From Pavlovales sp. CCMP2436 (taxonomy: Eukaryota; Haptophyta; Pavlovophyceae; Pavlovales): a DNA stretch of 21,846 nt. The DNA lies in contig MU631761.1 of NCBI GenBank assembly GCA_026770615.1, forward strand, positions 80,912-102,757, written 5' to 3'. Made by a program: the position numbers and the translations under genes. Shown in pieces: positions 8,893 through 16,934 of the stretch; position 1 is the stretch's first letter; every line of letters starts with the position of its first letter. The notes below the pieces were generated by a model, which had not been told where the DNA came from, did not search any database, and was given only the letters and a program-made list of their open reading frames with translations.

Positions 8893-9022
8893 CCATGACT
8901 ACAAATTATTATAAATGATTAAAGGTGTATTAAAATCTGTGACCGGTATGTTATAGCAATAGCTACTGCTTGCCGCAAAGCTATTTACTTTTCAGCATGG
9001 TGGAAGTTTCGATCTGGCGGAA

Positions 9023-10807
9023 ATGCAATATTTCCCACCCTCTGTCGCGGCCCGGGCTCGTAGTTATAGGCAGTCAGTTACGCCTATGACTCAGGGACCC
9101 ACAGAGCCGCGTTGCGAGAACGCGGAAGGGGGGCGCTGTCCCTAGTCTCAGGCGGGCTGCGGACCCAGCTGTAGAGCGGGGAATTCAGCCTACCGAGGGA
9201 TCTTCAGGGCGTCGCAGGGGAGGTACACCGCGCCGGGCGTACGACGGACCCGATTCTCCCCGCTGTCCAAGTGGGGCCCGCTGCCAGGCGGGAACTACGT
9301 GCTCAACGTTCACCACGGGCGGGTGCTGCATTTTCAGACGACGCGAGGGAGAGCAGTGGAGGTCGGTCAGCGCGCCAGTCGAGAGTCGTCAGTCGTCGAT
9401 TGTCGTGTGCCTGAACTGATCAGCGGTGGGGACGGTATCCGTGTGCTCTGGGTGGATCCCTGGATCTGAGTGTTTTTCAAGACTTAAATCCAGTGAGATC
9501 CTCTCGGGGACGGACGTTTAACTAAAAACTTACACAGAAAGAATCCGCGTGGTTCTCGGTACTACACCGGGCACGTACCTTAACACACAACACTCGTGTC
9601 TGGAATTCGACCTCGTTTTAATGCCACGGCTGCTGGTACCAATGCTAATATTCGTATCGATAAGCATGCATCGTCAGTGATCGATCGAATCGAAATCTGC
9701 CATGCTGGTGCGCTACTGGACACGGTAAGTGGGTGCAACGTACTTTCTTCGGCGTTGCTAGACACGAGTGTCTCGCCCATCGACCTCGCGACCACGCATG
9801 CGTGCGCGGGTGTGGATGAGCTGGGTATCTGGCCTCAGGCAAAGCAGTCCGTATACGACTAAAACAAGTGGGAATCGGGAAACTTCAACACCGGCTATGA
9901 TTTCGACTCGCTGCCGAACACAGACGCAGCCGCACTTACACCTGCGACGCACAACAACCCACTCTACAAGGTGCGCGGTCGAAAGATCGTACCAGCCGGC
10001 CGCGGGCGCACGTGTGCTTGCCTCTTCTAGGACTGCTATCACCCGCTGGAATTGCAAAGTACCTTCCGCTTGATGACGCGGTAAACAGTAGCATTGAAAT
10101 CAATACCTACCTGGCCTCGGCCACCGCGGGTGTCATCACCCAGAGCAAGCAAGACGGTAGCGCAAACGCGGCCGATTGGCAGCTAGAGAATGTGGTATAC
10201 GAGGCGCAACTGTGCGAGATTGACGCGTCCGTCCACGCGGCCCTGACTGATAGCATCGGTGGCGTGTACATCATTCCCTACAACTCGTGGCGGCAGTACA
10301 GTGCCACCATCGCCCAGGGGACGATGAATTAAACGTTTTAAATTTCGACCAAGGTTGACTCCCTCTCTGGGATTTTCGTGTGAATCGGACCACGACGGCT
10401 TCTATTTCTAAGCGCACTTGTGCGAATCTGAGGGCCGCTCAGCTACGTGTCGGCGCGCTCAATTTCCCGCTAAAGCCGCTTGATACGACGAGCACCAACG
10501 GTGACCAGGCAATGATCGAGTCCCTTTAGCTTTTTGGTCGGCTCGGTGCCTCGCTTGGTGGTATTAACATGTCTCGGTCGCAGTATGGGGATACCTAGAT
10601 AACAAGTTTTTTCTGGCGTTTGACACGCAGAGCTACAGCGCGGCCTCGGGAGCGGTCGATGACGGGGTGCAAGCTCAGCATGGTTCCACATACCTCCAGC
10701 TCGATTTCGACTCGGGCGGGATGTCCTCCGCCACGCAGTTGGACATTTACATCCTTTTCGATGGAATATTGACCATTGCAAACGGAGCGATCTCGGCTGC
10801 GTTCTAA
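9023..10807 (+). pseudogene. Major capsid protein-like gene, heavily disrupted
   Basis: About 1.8 kb of coding-like sequence in changing frames: 9023-9469 with a TAG at 9143, 9522 to about 9620, about 9600 to 10020 with a TAA at 9860, about 10012-10332, about 10366-10595 with a TAG at 10527, then 10604-10807 ending in TAA. Recognisable pieces are beta-rich and polar: TYLNTQHSCLEFDL, NIRIDKHASSVIDRIEICHA, LLSPAGIAKYLPLDDAVNSS, GGVYIIPYNSWRQYSATIAQ and a C-terminal STYLQLDFDSGG...LDIYILFDG. The size (about 590 codons), the strand-rich style and the neighbours fit a double jelly-roll capsid protein of the polinton-like/adintovirus type. No invariant motif proves that, so fold prediction is needed. 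The segment 9200-9422 is absent from a related copy at 19.2 kb and may be an insertion. This is the most damaged gene of the block. Confidence 0.6.
9112..9535 (+). repeat. Segment with a diverged copy at 19180-19365
   Basis: AACGCGGAAGGGG (from 9119) and GAGGGATCTTCA (from about 9195), then TCAGCGGTGGGGACGGTATC (from 9420) and the following 110 bases, match 19183-19365 in order. The 9 kb copy has about 220 extra bases between the two blocks (about 9205-9420). This is the 5' part of the capsid-like gene. Confidence 0.65.
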
Positions 10808-11058
10808 TAGATGTACGCCGCCGCTGGCGCCGGATCTCCGTGCAGTAGTGCGCGTGCCATAGTGTCCACGCGACAGTGGGCGTCATGACATAGGGCAACA
10901 TTGAAAGCCATGATTCAGTGGTGGCTTCAGGTATCAGAACCCCGGAGGCGCCGATATTAAAATTACAAATGAGCCTTAATAATTACAGAATTAATAATAT
11001 TTTACGTCGCGTATGGTAAGGCATGACCACGCGATATTTTACAGGACTACCCTTTTAC
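10808..11058. other. Intergenic, AT-rich toward the right
   Basis: A 25-codon frame starts at ATG 10811, but nothing supports it. The right part (10955-11040) is AT rich and lies ahead of the 46-codon ORF, so it may contain that gene's promoter. Confidence 0.35.
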
Positions 11059-11199
11059 ATGAGTAGTTCGATTAGCAGCAACAGCGTGGACTTGCGCAAC
11101 TTGCAATCACTGATACCCGGTACGGATGGGGTGTATTCACTCGGCACCCCTGCTCGTCCGTGGAGAGAGGTATACGCAGGCGAAGTCGTGGCAGATTAA
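11059..11199 (+). CDS. 46-residue ORF of fibre-tail style
   Basis: Too short for most ORF callers, but intact from ATG 11059 to TAA 11197-11199 and only nine bases before the next ATG at 11209. It encodes SLIPGTDGVYSLGTPARPWR followed by EVYAGEVVAD. The pattern LG[TS]xxRPWREVYAG is typical of short segments in phage and viral fibre proteins, where it precedes or follows beta-structured tips. It could be a separate small protein or the N-terminal piece of the fibre-like gene that follows (the two are in different frames). Confidence 0.5.
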   Translation: MSSSISSNSVDLRNLQSLIPGTDGVYSLGTPARPWREVYAGEVVAD

Positions 11200-11208
11200 T
11201 CAATACAG

Positions 11209-12147
11209 ATGACATTCCCGACATCCGTTCCTGTGCATTATTTCAGCATATCAGCTGGTGTTGCGAACAGTGACTTTTCATCATTGCCAATTGAGTTTAC
11301 TCTCTCGGGGTCTGACACCGGCACTTCCGGCAATTCCTTTGTCAATCTACAGTCGTTCACAACCACCGCTTGGAGTACACCCTTGAAGAGCTGAGCATTC
11401 CAGCTTACAGATAGTTCCTTATCCTACAACACTCGGCGAATCACGATTAGCAAGATAGGGGTCGGTTTATCAGATCGTGCCTCGATAACCGACTTAACCT
11501 ATAATTTGCGACAGGATCAACCTCGGCCGTTCTTTACATCAGAGTCTACCATCACGGCTAATGCGGCCTGGCCGAGCTATGGCTGGATCGTTTCCGATTC
11601 GGGGTCGGTGTCTGGAAAAGAGGGGTGGCGAGCTTTCGCTTTGACCCATGCCACCGGATGGACGTCGAATGCAAAGTACAATGCGACTACTAGGCTCGGT
11701 AGCGAGTCGGTAACAATCACATACCCCGCTTCGGTACTGCTATACAACTACACTCTGGAAGCATCATGTATCGCCGGAACCGTTACATGGCAGGTCTCAG
11801 GTTCACTCGAAGACGACATCTTTACCGTGCTAGGCTCATTCACAACTACAGACAACTGGACCGACTATGAAATCCGACAATTCACAATGCCCCATACGAG
11901 TGCGCGCTACTGCAACTACAAGTTCACGATTACCAAGATATCGGCGTTAGGCAGCGTACTTTCGGTTGGTATCAACAGCACCTCTGCAGTTACCGCGGCA
12001 TGTGGTATCCCATACACAAGTAATCCCAGTGCCAGGAACAGTGTAGTCGCGTCGTACGCTACCCCGGCTCCGACTGTGGGGGCCTTTGCATTGATGAGTG
12101 TCTCGAGAGAAACGGCCAGGGAGTCGCCATTGTACTGCGTTGTCTGA
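11209..12147 (+). pseudogene. Ser/Thr-rich fibre-like protein with galactose-binding-like domain
   Basis: One frame runs from ATG 11209 to TGA 12145-12147, interrupted by a single TGA at 11392-11394. The product is almost entirely beta-strand-prone and rich in Ser, Thr, Tyr and Asn. From about codon 100 it has the order of a discoidin/F5-8C-type galactose-binding-like domain: a Trp-rich segment (EGWRAFALTHATGWTS), ITYPASVLLYNYTL, TWQVSGSLEDDIFTVLGSF, then WTDYEIRQFTM and CNYKFTITKIS. Such domains in viral fibres bind host carbohydrates. The function here is inferred from domain style and from the position after the capsid gene. The last 75 codons (after about 11920) overlap a minus-strand frame that also looks coding, so the original stop may have been earlier. 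Confidence 0.5.
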
Positions 12148-12557
12148 TTGAGATAAATGTACACCAAACCCTGACCCGTAGCTATGGCCAATGTGTCATT
12201 AACCGCCATATTAGGCGAATAATTCATAAAAAATACAGCGCTAGCAACCACTAAGAATGCCTGCCTGGGTACAGTCGGAACGTTTACGGCCTTTGGTTTA
12301 ATCGGAGTGCGTAGTGTAAATGCGATTCCAATGTTCCCGTCCGGGGTGCCCTTGTCCACTACAAGGAGGATCGATGTCGATCGGGCACGCTGGTCCATTG
12401 GGTCTTCTCCATGGCCCTGTCACACCCTGTCACACCTGTGAATCGCCAAGCAACGTTTTCCAACTGCAAGATCAAGGTCTGCATCGGCTCCTTTCTCTGT
12501 AGGTACCGAGCGCAATTTTGATGCCCGGGTTCTTGTCGTGCTTGCCGTGCCGTCCGT
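11916..12557 (-). pseudogene. Unknown protein C, convergent with the fibre-like gene, frameshifted
   Basis: The main frame runs from ATG 12398 to 11916 (160 residues) and reads like a real beta/alpha protein: FTLRTPIKPKAVNVPTVPRQ, AVFFMNYSPNMAVNDTLAIA, YIYLNQTTQYNGDSLAVSLE. Upstream on the same strand, two shorter frames (about 12500-12400, QTLILQLENVAWRFTGVTG; and about 12545-12490, GKHDKNPGIKIALGTYR) look like the continuation of its N-terminus, displaced by two indels. It begins just after the stop of ORF B, suggesting a minus-strand series A-B-C. Its 3' end overlaps the fibre-like frame by about 230 bases. I recognise no family. A second structural protein is possible but not shown. Confidence 0.45.
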
Positions 12558-13103
12558 CTAGTTCCCTGGGGTGGCACGCACCGCGCGGATCAGGTCCTGA
12601 CGAATCTGCGTGTGCACGGCCTGGTGAATGTCCGCCGGGATGTGCATCGGGATGATGTCAAAGTTCTGGCCCCAGAAGTGGTACGTCGGGGCCGAGGCAT
12701 CAGGCGGAAGGGCGGTGCCCGGCATCGGGAGCGCCTGGAGCGAGACGATGATGCGGAAGGAGTATATCCCCCACATGTACGCCTTGAGCATGTAACGGCC
12801 AAACACCTGGACATCGTCGATAGTGTCAGGCGCCGGACAGCGCGGAGCTGGTCTGGGCCTCGAAAACCAGGACTGGACTATCAGTGAGTGAGAACCAGTC
12901 CAGGCGGCAGAGCGGATCTGCTGCCATAAGATAGAACATGCAGCCTTTAAGGCGTCGTCTTTTCGTCTTTTGCAGTTACTTTCACCATAGTTGCCCCTGC
13001 TGGCCACTCGCGCGGAGCGAGTGCTGCCTCCAGCTAGCGCCGAGAGGACTAGGCTGAGAGACGCATCAGGGCCGTATCCAACAGATAGATCAGAATTTGC
13101 CAT
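12558..13103 (-). CDS. Unknown protein B (181 residues)
   Basis: An intact frame from ATG 13103 to TAG. It overlaps the end of ORF A by 14 bases in another frame, an arrangement typical of compact viral genomes. The N-terminal 65 residues are polar with a basic stretch CKRRKDD. The C-terminal 90 residues look folded, with DDVQVFGRYMLKAYMWGIYS, ALPMPG, and TYHFWGQNFDIIPMHIPADI followed by a helical end (HQAVHTQIRQDLIRAV). No catalytic signature or membrane segment is clear. It is either a separate gene or the displaced C-terminal half of ORF A. I do not recognise a family. Confidence 0.5.
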   Translation of the reverse strand: MANSDLSVGYGPDASLSLVLSALAGGSTRSARVASRGNYGESNCKRRKDDALKAACSILWQQIRSAAWTGSHSLIVQSWFSRPRPAPRCPAPDTIDDVQVFGRYMLKAYMWGIYSFRIIVSLQALPMPGTALPPDASAPTYHFWGQNFDIIPMHIPADIHQAVHTQIRQDLIRAVRATPGN

Positions 13104-13824
13104 CTCGGCGAACGACGTGCGCCTTCTCGATCAGCCTCACCTTCAGGACCTGCCCAGTAATCTTGCTCGAGGCACAAATGTAGACGATGAGGGTGCGCGT
13201 GTCCACCGGACGGCTTGATGACCACACGCTCGCGCCGCCAATGTTGAACTCGGGCGGTCTAAAGATTTCGCAGAAGAGAGACTGCCGGGCGTCGCGCAGG
13301 AAGTAGGCCGAGGTCGGGTCGTACTTGGACAGGTAGTGCTGCTTGGCGGTTCCCACCAGCAGCGCGAGCTGGTTATCGCTCAGGCGGTTCGGGTCCAGGA
13401 GGTGCCTCGGGAAAGCGGGTATCTCGAACGGCACGACCGGAGACTGACGCGGCGATGAAGGCGGCGCCGGCGGTATTGGTGCGGGAGTGGACCGACGAAG
13501 GGGCGGAGGCACGGGGAGCTGCATGGACGGGATGGGGCCCGGGCGCGACGGGTGCTGGAAGAAGCTGGACGGGCCAAAGGTTCTGGGCGGCGAGGGTGCA
13601 TTAGTTGCGATCATGTTCAGGATCTCGTCGTCCAAGAAGAAGGCCGGGTCGGTGATCTCGACGATGGCCTGATCGAGGTCGCGCTGGAGGTCGAGGAGCT
13701 GGAGGTCGGCGGCGTCGGTCATGCTGCTGTCCGCGGCCATGCTGTCCGATAGGCCGAGAAGGAACTTGAGCTCGTCGAGGTCAGCGAGAGGCTCGTCGGT
13801 CATGTTCTCGGTAGAGCTGGACAT
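13090..13824 (-). CDS. Unknown protein A: acidic N-terminus, proline-rich linker, C-terminal domain
   Basis: I take the ATG at 13824 as the start (the open frame extends to a TTG at 13848), giving 244 residues. Residues 1-75 are acidic with bulky hydrophobics (DELKFLLGLS, DPAFFLDDEILNMIA), the composition of a transcriptional activation domain. Residues of about 76-140 are Pro/Ser rich (PSRPGPIPSMQLPVPPPLRR and more), a likely flexible linker. From about 140 a compact domain follows, with DNQLALLVGTAKQHYLSKYD, FCEIFRPPEFNIGGASVW, DTRTLIVYICASSKITGQVL and a basic end. This three-part layout resembles a sequence-specific transcription factor or adaptor, but I recognise no family. It is intact although its neighbours are broken. 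It is the first gene of a minus-strand series A-B-C. Confidence 0.6.
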   Translation of the reverse strand: MSSSTENMTDEPLADLDELKFLLGLSDSMAADSSMTDAADLQLLDLQRDLDQAIVEITDPAFFLDDEILNMIATNAPSPPRTFGPSSFFQHPSRPGPIPSMQLPVPPPLRRSTPAPIPPAPPSSPRQSPVVPFEIPAFPRHLLDPNRLSDNQLALLVGTAKQHYLSKYDPTSAYFLRDARQSLFCEIFRPPEFNIGGASVWSSSRPVDTRTLIVYICASSKITGQVLKVRLIEKAHVVRRDGKF

Positions 13825-14217
13825 GTCCCCCGTAATTCGCCGATACAATCACCCAACCGAAAATCAAGAATCATCTCCCAATTTTTTAAGAGTAAACAAA
13901 TACGATATGTGTTTGCTCGGTAGATTACCCGGTCGTCTTAAGAAGATTCCGGAGTGTTTTTACATGCAAGTCAGCAAATACTTCGGCCAGCTCATCCGGC
14001 AGGCCCGGGTACAGTTCCAAATAGTACCTTACTTTATAATTTATTCCGCTCGAGACCCGTCATCGTTGGTTCATAACGACGTCACTCTCGCGAGTGAATC
14101 CGCCGTGCCCGCAGGTGAATGTAACTAAACATAACAAAGCCACGGAAAGTCTATCCGGGCGCAGCGTAGACCTTCCTGGCCCTCGTCACGCACGAGTGCA
14201 TCTTCCATGCTGATCTG
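13825..14217. promoter_or_regulatory. Divergent intergenic region between ORF A and the next plus gene
   Basis: About 390 bases with AT-rich patches (13858-13920 and 14020-14050, the latter with tttataattta). It should hold promoters for both directions. A plus frame of about 70 codons (ending 14128) crosses it without any recognisable domain, and I do not support it as a gene. Confidence 0.35.
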
Positions 14218-15071
14218 ATGATGCGCGACCCGGGCTCGGAGGCGGCTGCCATGCTGGCGATGACGGCGGCGACGATGATGGCGGCGGCGGGCTCGGTAGC
14301 GGTGCTCGGCGGCAGCTGGCTCGGCTCGATGGGCTGACACGAGCGACGTTGAGGCGGAGTCGAGCCACATTACGCAGCGCCGGAGGGTATCGGAGGCGGG
14401 CCCGAGCAGCACTCAGCCCCTCTACAGGCCGATTGTGCAGGCGCCGCGCATCCCGAGGTTCATCCTCGCCGCGGACCTCGATCAGGCCCCCGCGCCTCTC
14501 GCGGGATGGGTCCTTGTGGCGCTTCCGCCCAAGAAGTGAGTCTGCCTCCTGTGACTCTGCCTTCTCTTTTCGCCAGAGTCTCCGATCTGCCTCCTGCCTG
14601 CCCACCGGTGCCCACCCCCTACTCACGGTCGCTACCATCCTCCGACCGGGAGAGATGCGCGCCCTCGTGCGCACATCGATATACCGCGGGCTCTGTGGGA
14701 GACGTTGATCAGTCTTAGCGCCGGCGGCACCGGCGGCCGCAAGCTGGCCTTGAACGACAAGTCCGAGCAGGAAGCCTTTTGGTGCAGGCTCAAGGACGGC
14801 AAGAGTCCGTTCTCAACGGCGGCGACGCGCAAGGCGCTGGCGGCCTAGCTCAACTCCGGCAATGAAAATGAATCCCCGCGCAGGCGAGGCGCAAGGTGAG
14901 CATGGGTCTGCGGCCCGGGCACGGCAGCAGCCGCTGCGAGCAACAGCACACGACGCCGTGCTAGTCGACAAGCTCGTCACGGCCGCAGCCGCGATGAGAG
15001 CCAAGCCCGCGCGAGAGTTCGTCATCGTGAGAGCTCGTGAACCTACTGTAACTAACGTTTGGAAAAGTTAA
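14218..15071 (+). pseudogene. Unknown plus-strand gene with N-terminal hydrophobic segment, disrupted
   Basis: Starting from ATG 14218, the first frame has an Ala/Met-rich hydrophobic stretch (AAAMLAMTAATMMAAAGSVA) that could be a membrane anchor. It stops near 14335. A second frame continues with DTSDVEAESSHITQRRRVSE, PLYRPIVQAPRIPRFILAAD and LAGWVLVALPPKK, ending at a TGA at 14537-14539. A third piece (about 14578-14848) contains IPRALWETLISLSAGGTGGR and EQEAFWCRLKDGKSPF, ending in TAG. A fourth frame (14862-15071) ends with AREFVIVRAREPTVTNVW. Purine-first codons and GC-rich third positions support coding in each piece. The TGA lies within a sequence that also looks like a 41-base intron (GTGAGT at 14536, CAG ending 14576). 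No family is recognised. Confidence 0.4.
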
Positions 15072-15329
15072 TAGGATAACTACCAGGGCCAGTTGCGCTG
15101 TAACTAGGCCTCATCCTTGCGCACGGCGAAAGCTACCAGCAAGCGTCAGCGGTGTACCATGGAATTTTGCTGATCCGTAACAATAATAATTAAAGTCTAA
15201 TAATATAGCGGTCTCAGCAATAACATCTGAGCATCTGAGTGCTAGTAACATATTAACTTACGACGTACGTGGTTCGCTAGCACTTTAATTTAATTTCAGT
15301 ATAACCTGCGATTCAGCTAGGTTGAGCTT
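15072..15329. other. Non-coding AT-rich spacer
   Basis: No open frame, repeat or RNA signature that I can support. Confidence 0.5.
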
Positions 15330-15600
15330 GAGTGGCAACTCGGCGCTCGGCGCTTGGGCTTGGGCTTGGTGCTCGGCGCCCACAACTCGGCGTGCGGCGC
15401 TGGGCGCAAGCTCACTCGCCGCGTAGCTCGGCGCTTGCGCTCGGGCTCGGCGCGGCCCGCAAGTTGGGCGATCGGCGCTTGCGCTCGGGCTCGGCGCGGC
15501 CCGGTTAGGAGCTCGGCGCTTGCGCTCGGGCTCGGCGCTCGGCGCTAGCAACTCGGCGCTCGGCGCTCGGAGCTCGGTGGGCTCGGTGGGCTTGGCACTT
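15330..15600. repeat. GC-rich minisatellite built on CTCGGCGCT
   Basis: The word CTCGGCGCT and close variants recur more than ten times. A longer unit, GCTCGGCGCTTGCGCTCGGG plus CTCGGCGCG, repeats at about 15426, 15473 and 15511. Read on the minus strand, one frame gives APSAE/APSAEP repeats, but this lies beyond the stop of the neighbouring minus gene. I treat it as a non-coding tandem repeat, or as decayed repeat-rich coding DNA. Confidence 0.75.
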
Positions 15601-16371
15601 CTAGTAGCCGGGGACCTCCATACTTGCGTTTGCGCCCGCAGACGCACAACTCACAGGGAGAGAATGCGTCGAATGGTAGTCGTCAGGCTCGAGCTCCGCT
15701 CCGCACTCTTGGCACTCCGTGAACACGAGCGGCTTGGTGGGCTTTGGCTCGGGAGTCATTGCCTCGGGCGAATGATAGCTCTCGAGGCTCAGGACGCTGG
15801 TCTTGGCCTTCTTACTCTCGAGTGTCTCGACTAAGGGCGGCTTGTTCATGAGGTCCGGGCTGAATTAGCGCTTAAAGTCGGCCTCCTCGGGTTTCGGCCG
15901 CGCCCCGTTCCACCTCTCGTGCTCGAGCGCGGCGAGCTAATCGACGAGTAGGTGATCATCGACAGCATGCGCACGACTCGGGCCAGTTGGGGGGTCCCGA
16001 TGCTCCCAGTGCAGGTCACCCGACTCCTCGGTGAAGGAGAAGTGCGCCTGGCAGCTCTTCAGGATGATGCGCAAGTCCTCCGGGCTGAAGTCGTATCCTC
16101 CGTACAGGTCGAGCGTGATCTCGATGGAGGGCAGCATGTCCTCTCCGCAGATGTGGATGCGCGCACATCCGGTCTGCCCGAACACGATGAGGGACCAAGC
16201 CTTGTTGGTCGGACTCATACGCATCTTGCGGCGCTTGGAGCTTGCGTTGGCGCTGGAGCAAGGCAGTTTGGTTTTGCGCAAACAGAAACGCTGTGGACGG
16301 GTCTCCAAGTGCTTCAAATCAACGTTTTCAGTGCAGACTGCAGAATGAAGTTTTTTCAAAAACGTGATCAA
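15601..16371 (-). pseudogene. Unknown minus-strand gene with Lys/Arg patch and CxxC, two in-frame stops
   Basis: One frame stays aligned from 16371 to the stop at 15601, interrupted only by a TAG (about 15937-15939) and a TAA (about 15868-15870). The first clear ATG is at 16224, after a basic patch SSKRRK; upstream codons may be non-coding or belong to an earlier exon. The body contains KAWSLIVFGQTGCARIHICG, PSIEITLDLYGGYDFSPEDL and RIILKSCQAHFSFTEESGDL, which look like a mixed alpha/beta domain. A charged linker follows, then a C-terminal region with ECQECGAELEPDDYHSTHS, where CxxC and two His could bind zinc. I recognise no family. The two stops of different type and the absence of other damage suggest recent loss of function. 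Confidence 0.5.
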
Positions 16372-16568
16372 CGAAATATTAATCTTTTCGCCAGATCAAG
16401 ATCAGTCAAGAACGGCCCTCAGAGCGAAACGCTGCGAGAGAAAAAGTGCATTTCGCCGAAGCGAGACCCTGACTTTCCGGGTACTTCCTGGTTACTTTCC
16501 TATTTACTTTTCAAGCTTGGAAATTTACATAGCTAAGTTTTCTGGGACGATTTAAGTGAATGTCGAAG

Positions 16569-16800
16569 TGATTCCTAGTCTAATGGTTTAGGACCCCAGC
16601 CCTTTGGGGCGAAGTCGGGGGTTCAAATCCAATTCTTGGTCCTTTACGCCTTTGGCCCCTTTAGGTGGGCACCCTTTGGTTAAGTCGGTTTGGCCCCGCA
16701 CCTCCCTTCCCGACGTCTGGTTGAGCGCCGGGGAGGCGATTGAGACTTCGGACTGAAATGATCGTCGTCTCTAATCGAGCTGTCATAGGACACGTCCTTC
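16569..16800 (+). mobile_element. tRNA-derived SINE-like head
   Basis: An A box TAGTCTAATGG starts at 16576 and a B box GGTTCAAATCC at 16620, 44 bases apart as in a tRNA gene. The D-stem pairs (GTCT with GGAC) and the anticodon arm has CCCCA/TGGGG with a six-base loop. The acceptor and T-stems do not pair, so this is not a functional tRNA. A non-tRNA body with CCTTTGG-type repeats follows (for example gcctttggcccctttagg at 16649), as in SINEs. The right limit is uncertain. Confidence 0.5.
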
Positions 16801-16934
16801 TAAAATTATAACTAAATTAGGTTTCGGTTCCGTCACGGACTCGAACGGCATAAAAACGGACCACCCGGACCCGTTCGCCGGCAACGGCAAGATGTTCTAG
16901 AGTTCAGTGCTAATCCCTCATTACTTGCGAAGAA

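Noticed and set aside
10470..10901. 143-codon minus ORF
   Set aside because: It overlaps the 3' end of the capsid-like gene, whose plus frames encode convincing beta-rich pieces; the minus frame has no recognisable feature.
12590..12887. Arg/Ser-rich minus ORF and Arg-rich plus ORF
   Set aside because: Both are shadows of ORF B in other frames.
14186..14674. 162-codon minus ORF rich in Arg, Pro and Ser
   Set aside because: It is antisense to plus-strand frames with better codon pattern; its Arg/Pro/Ser composition is what a GC-rich antisense frame gives.
16569..16641. Functional tRNA gene
   Set aside because: Acceptor and T-stems do not pair and the anticodon loop has six bases, so a SINE head or tRNA relic fits better.
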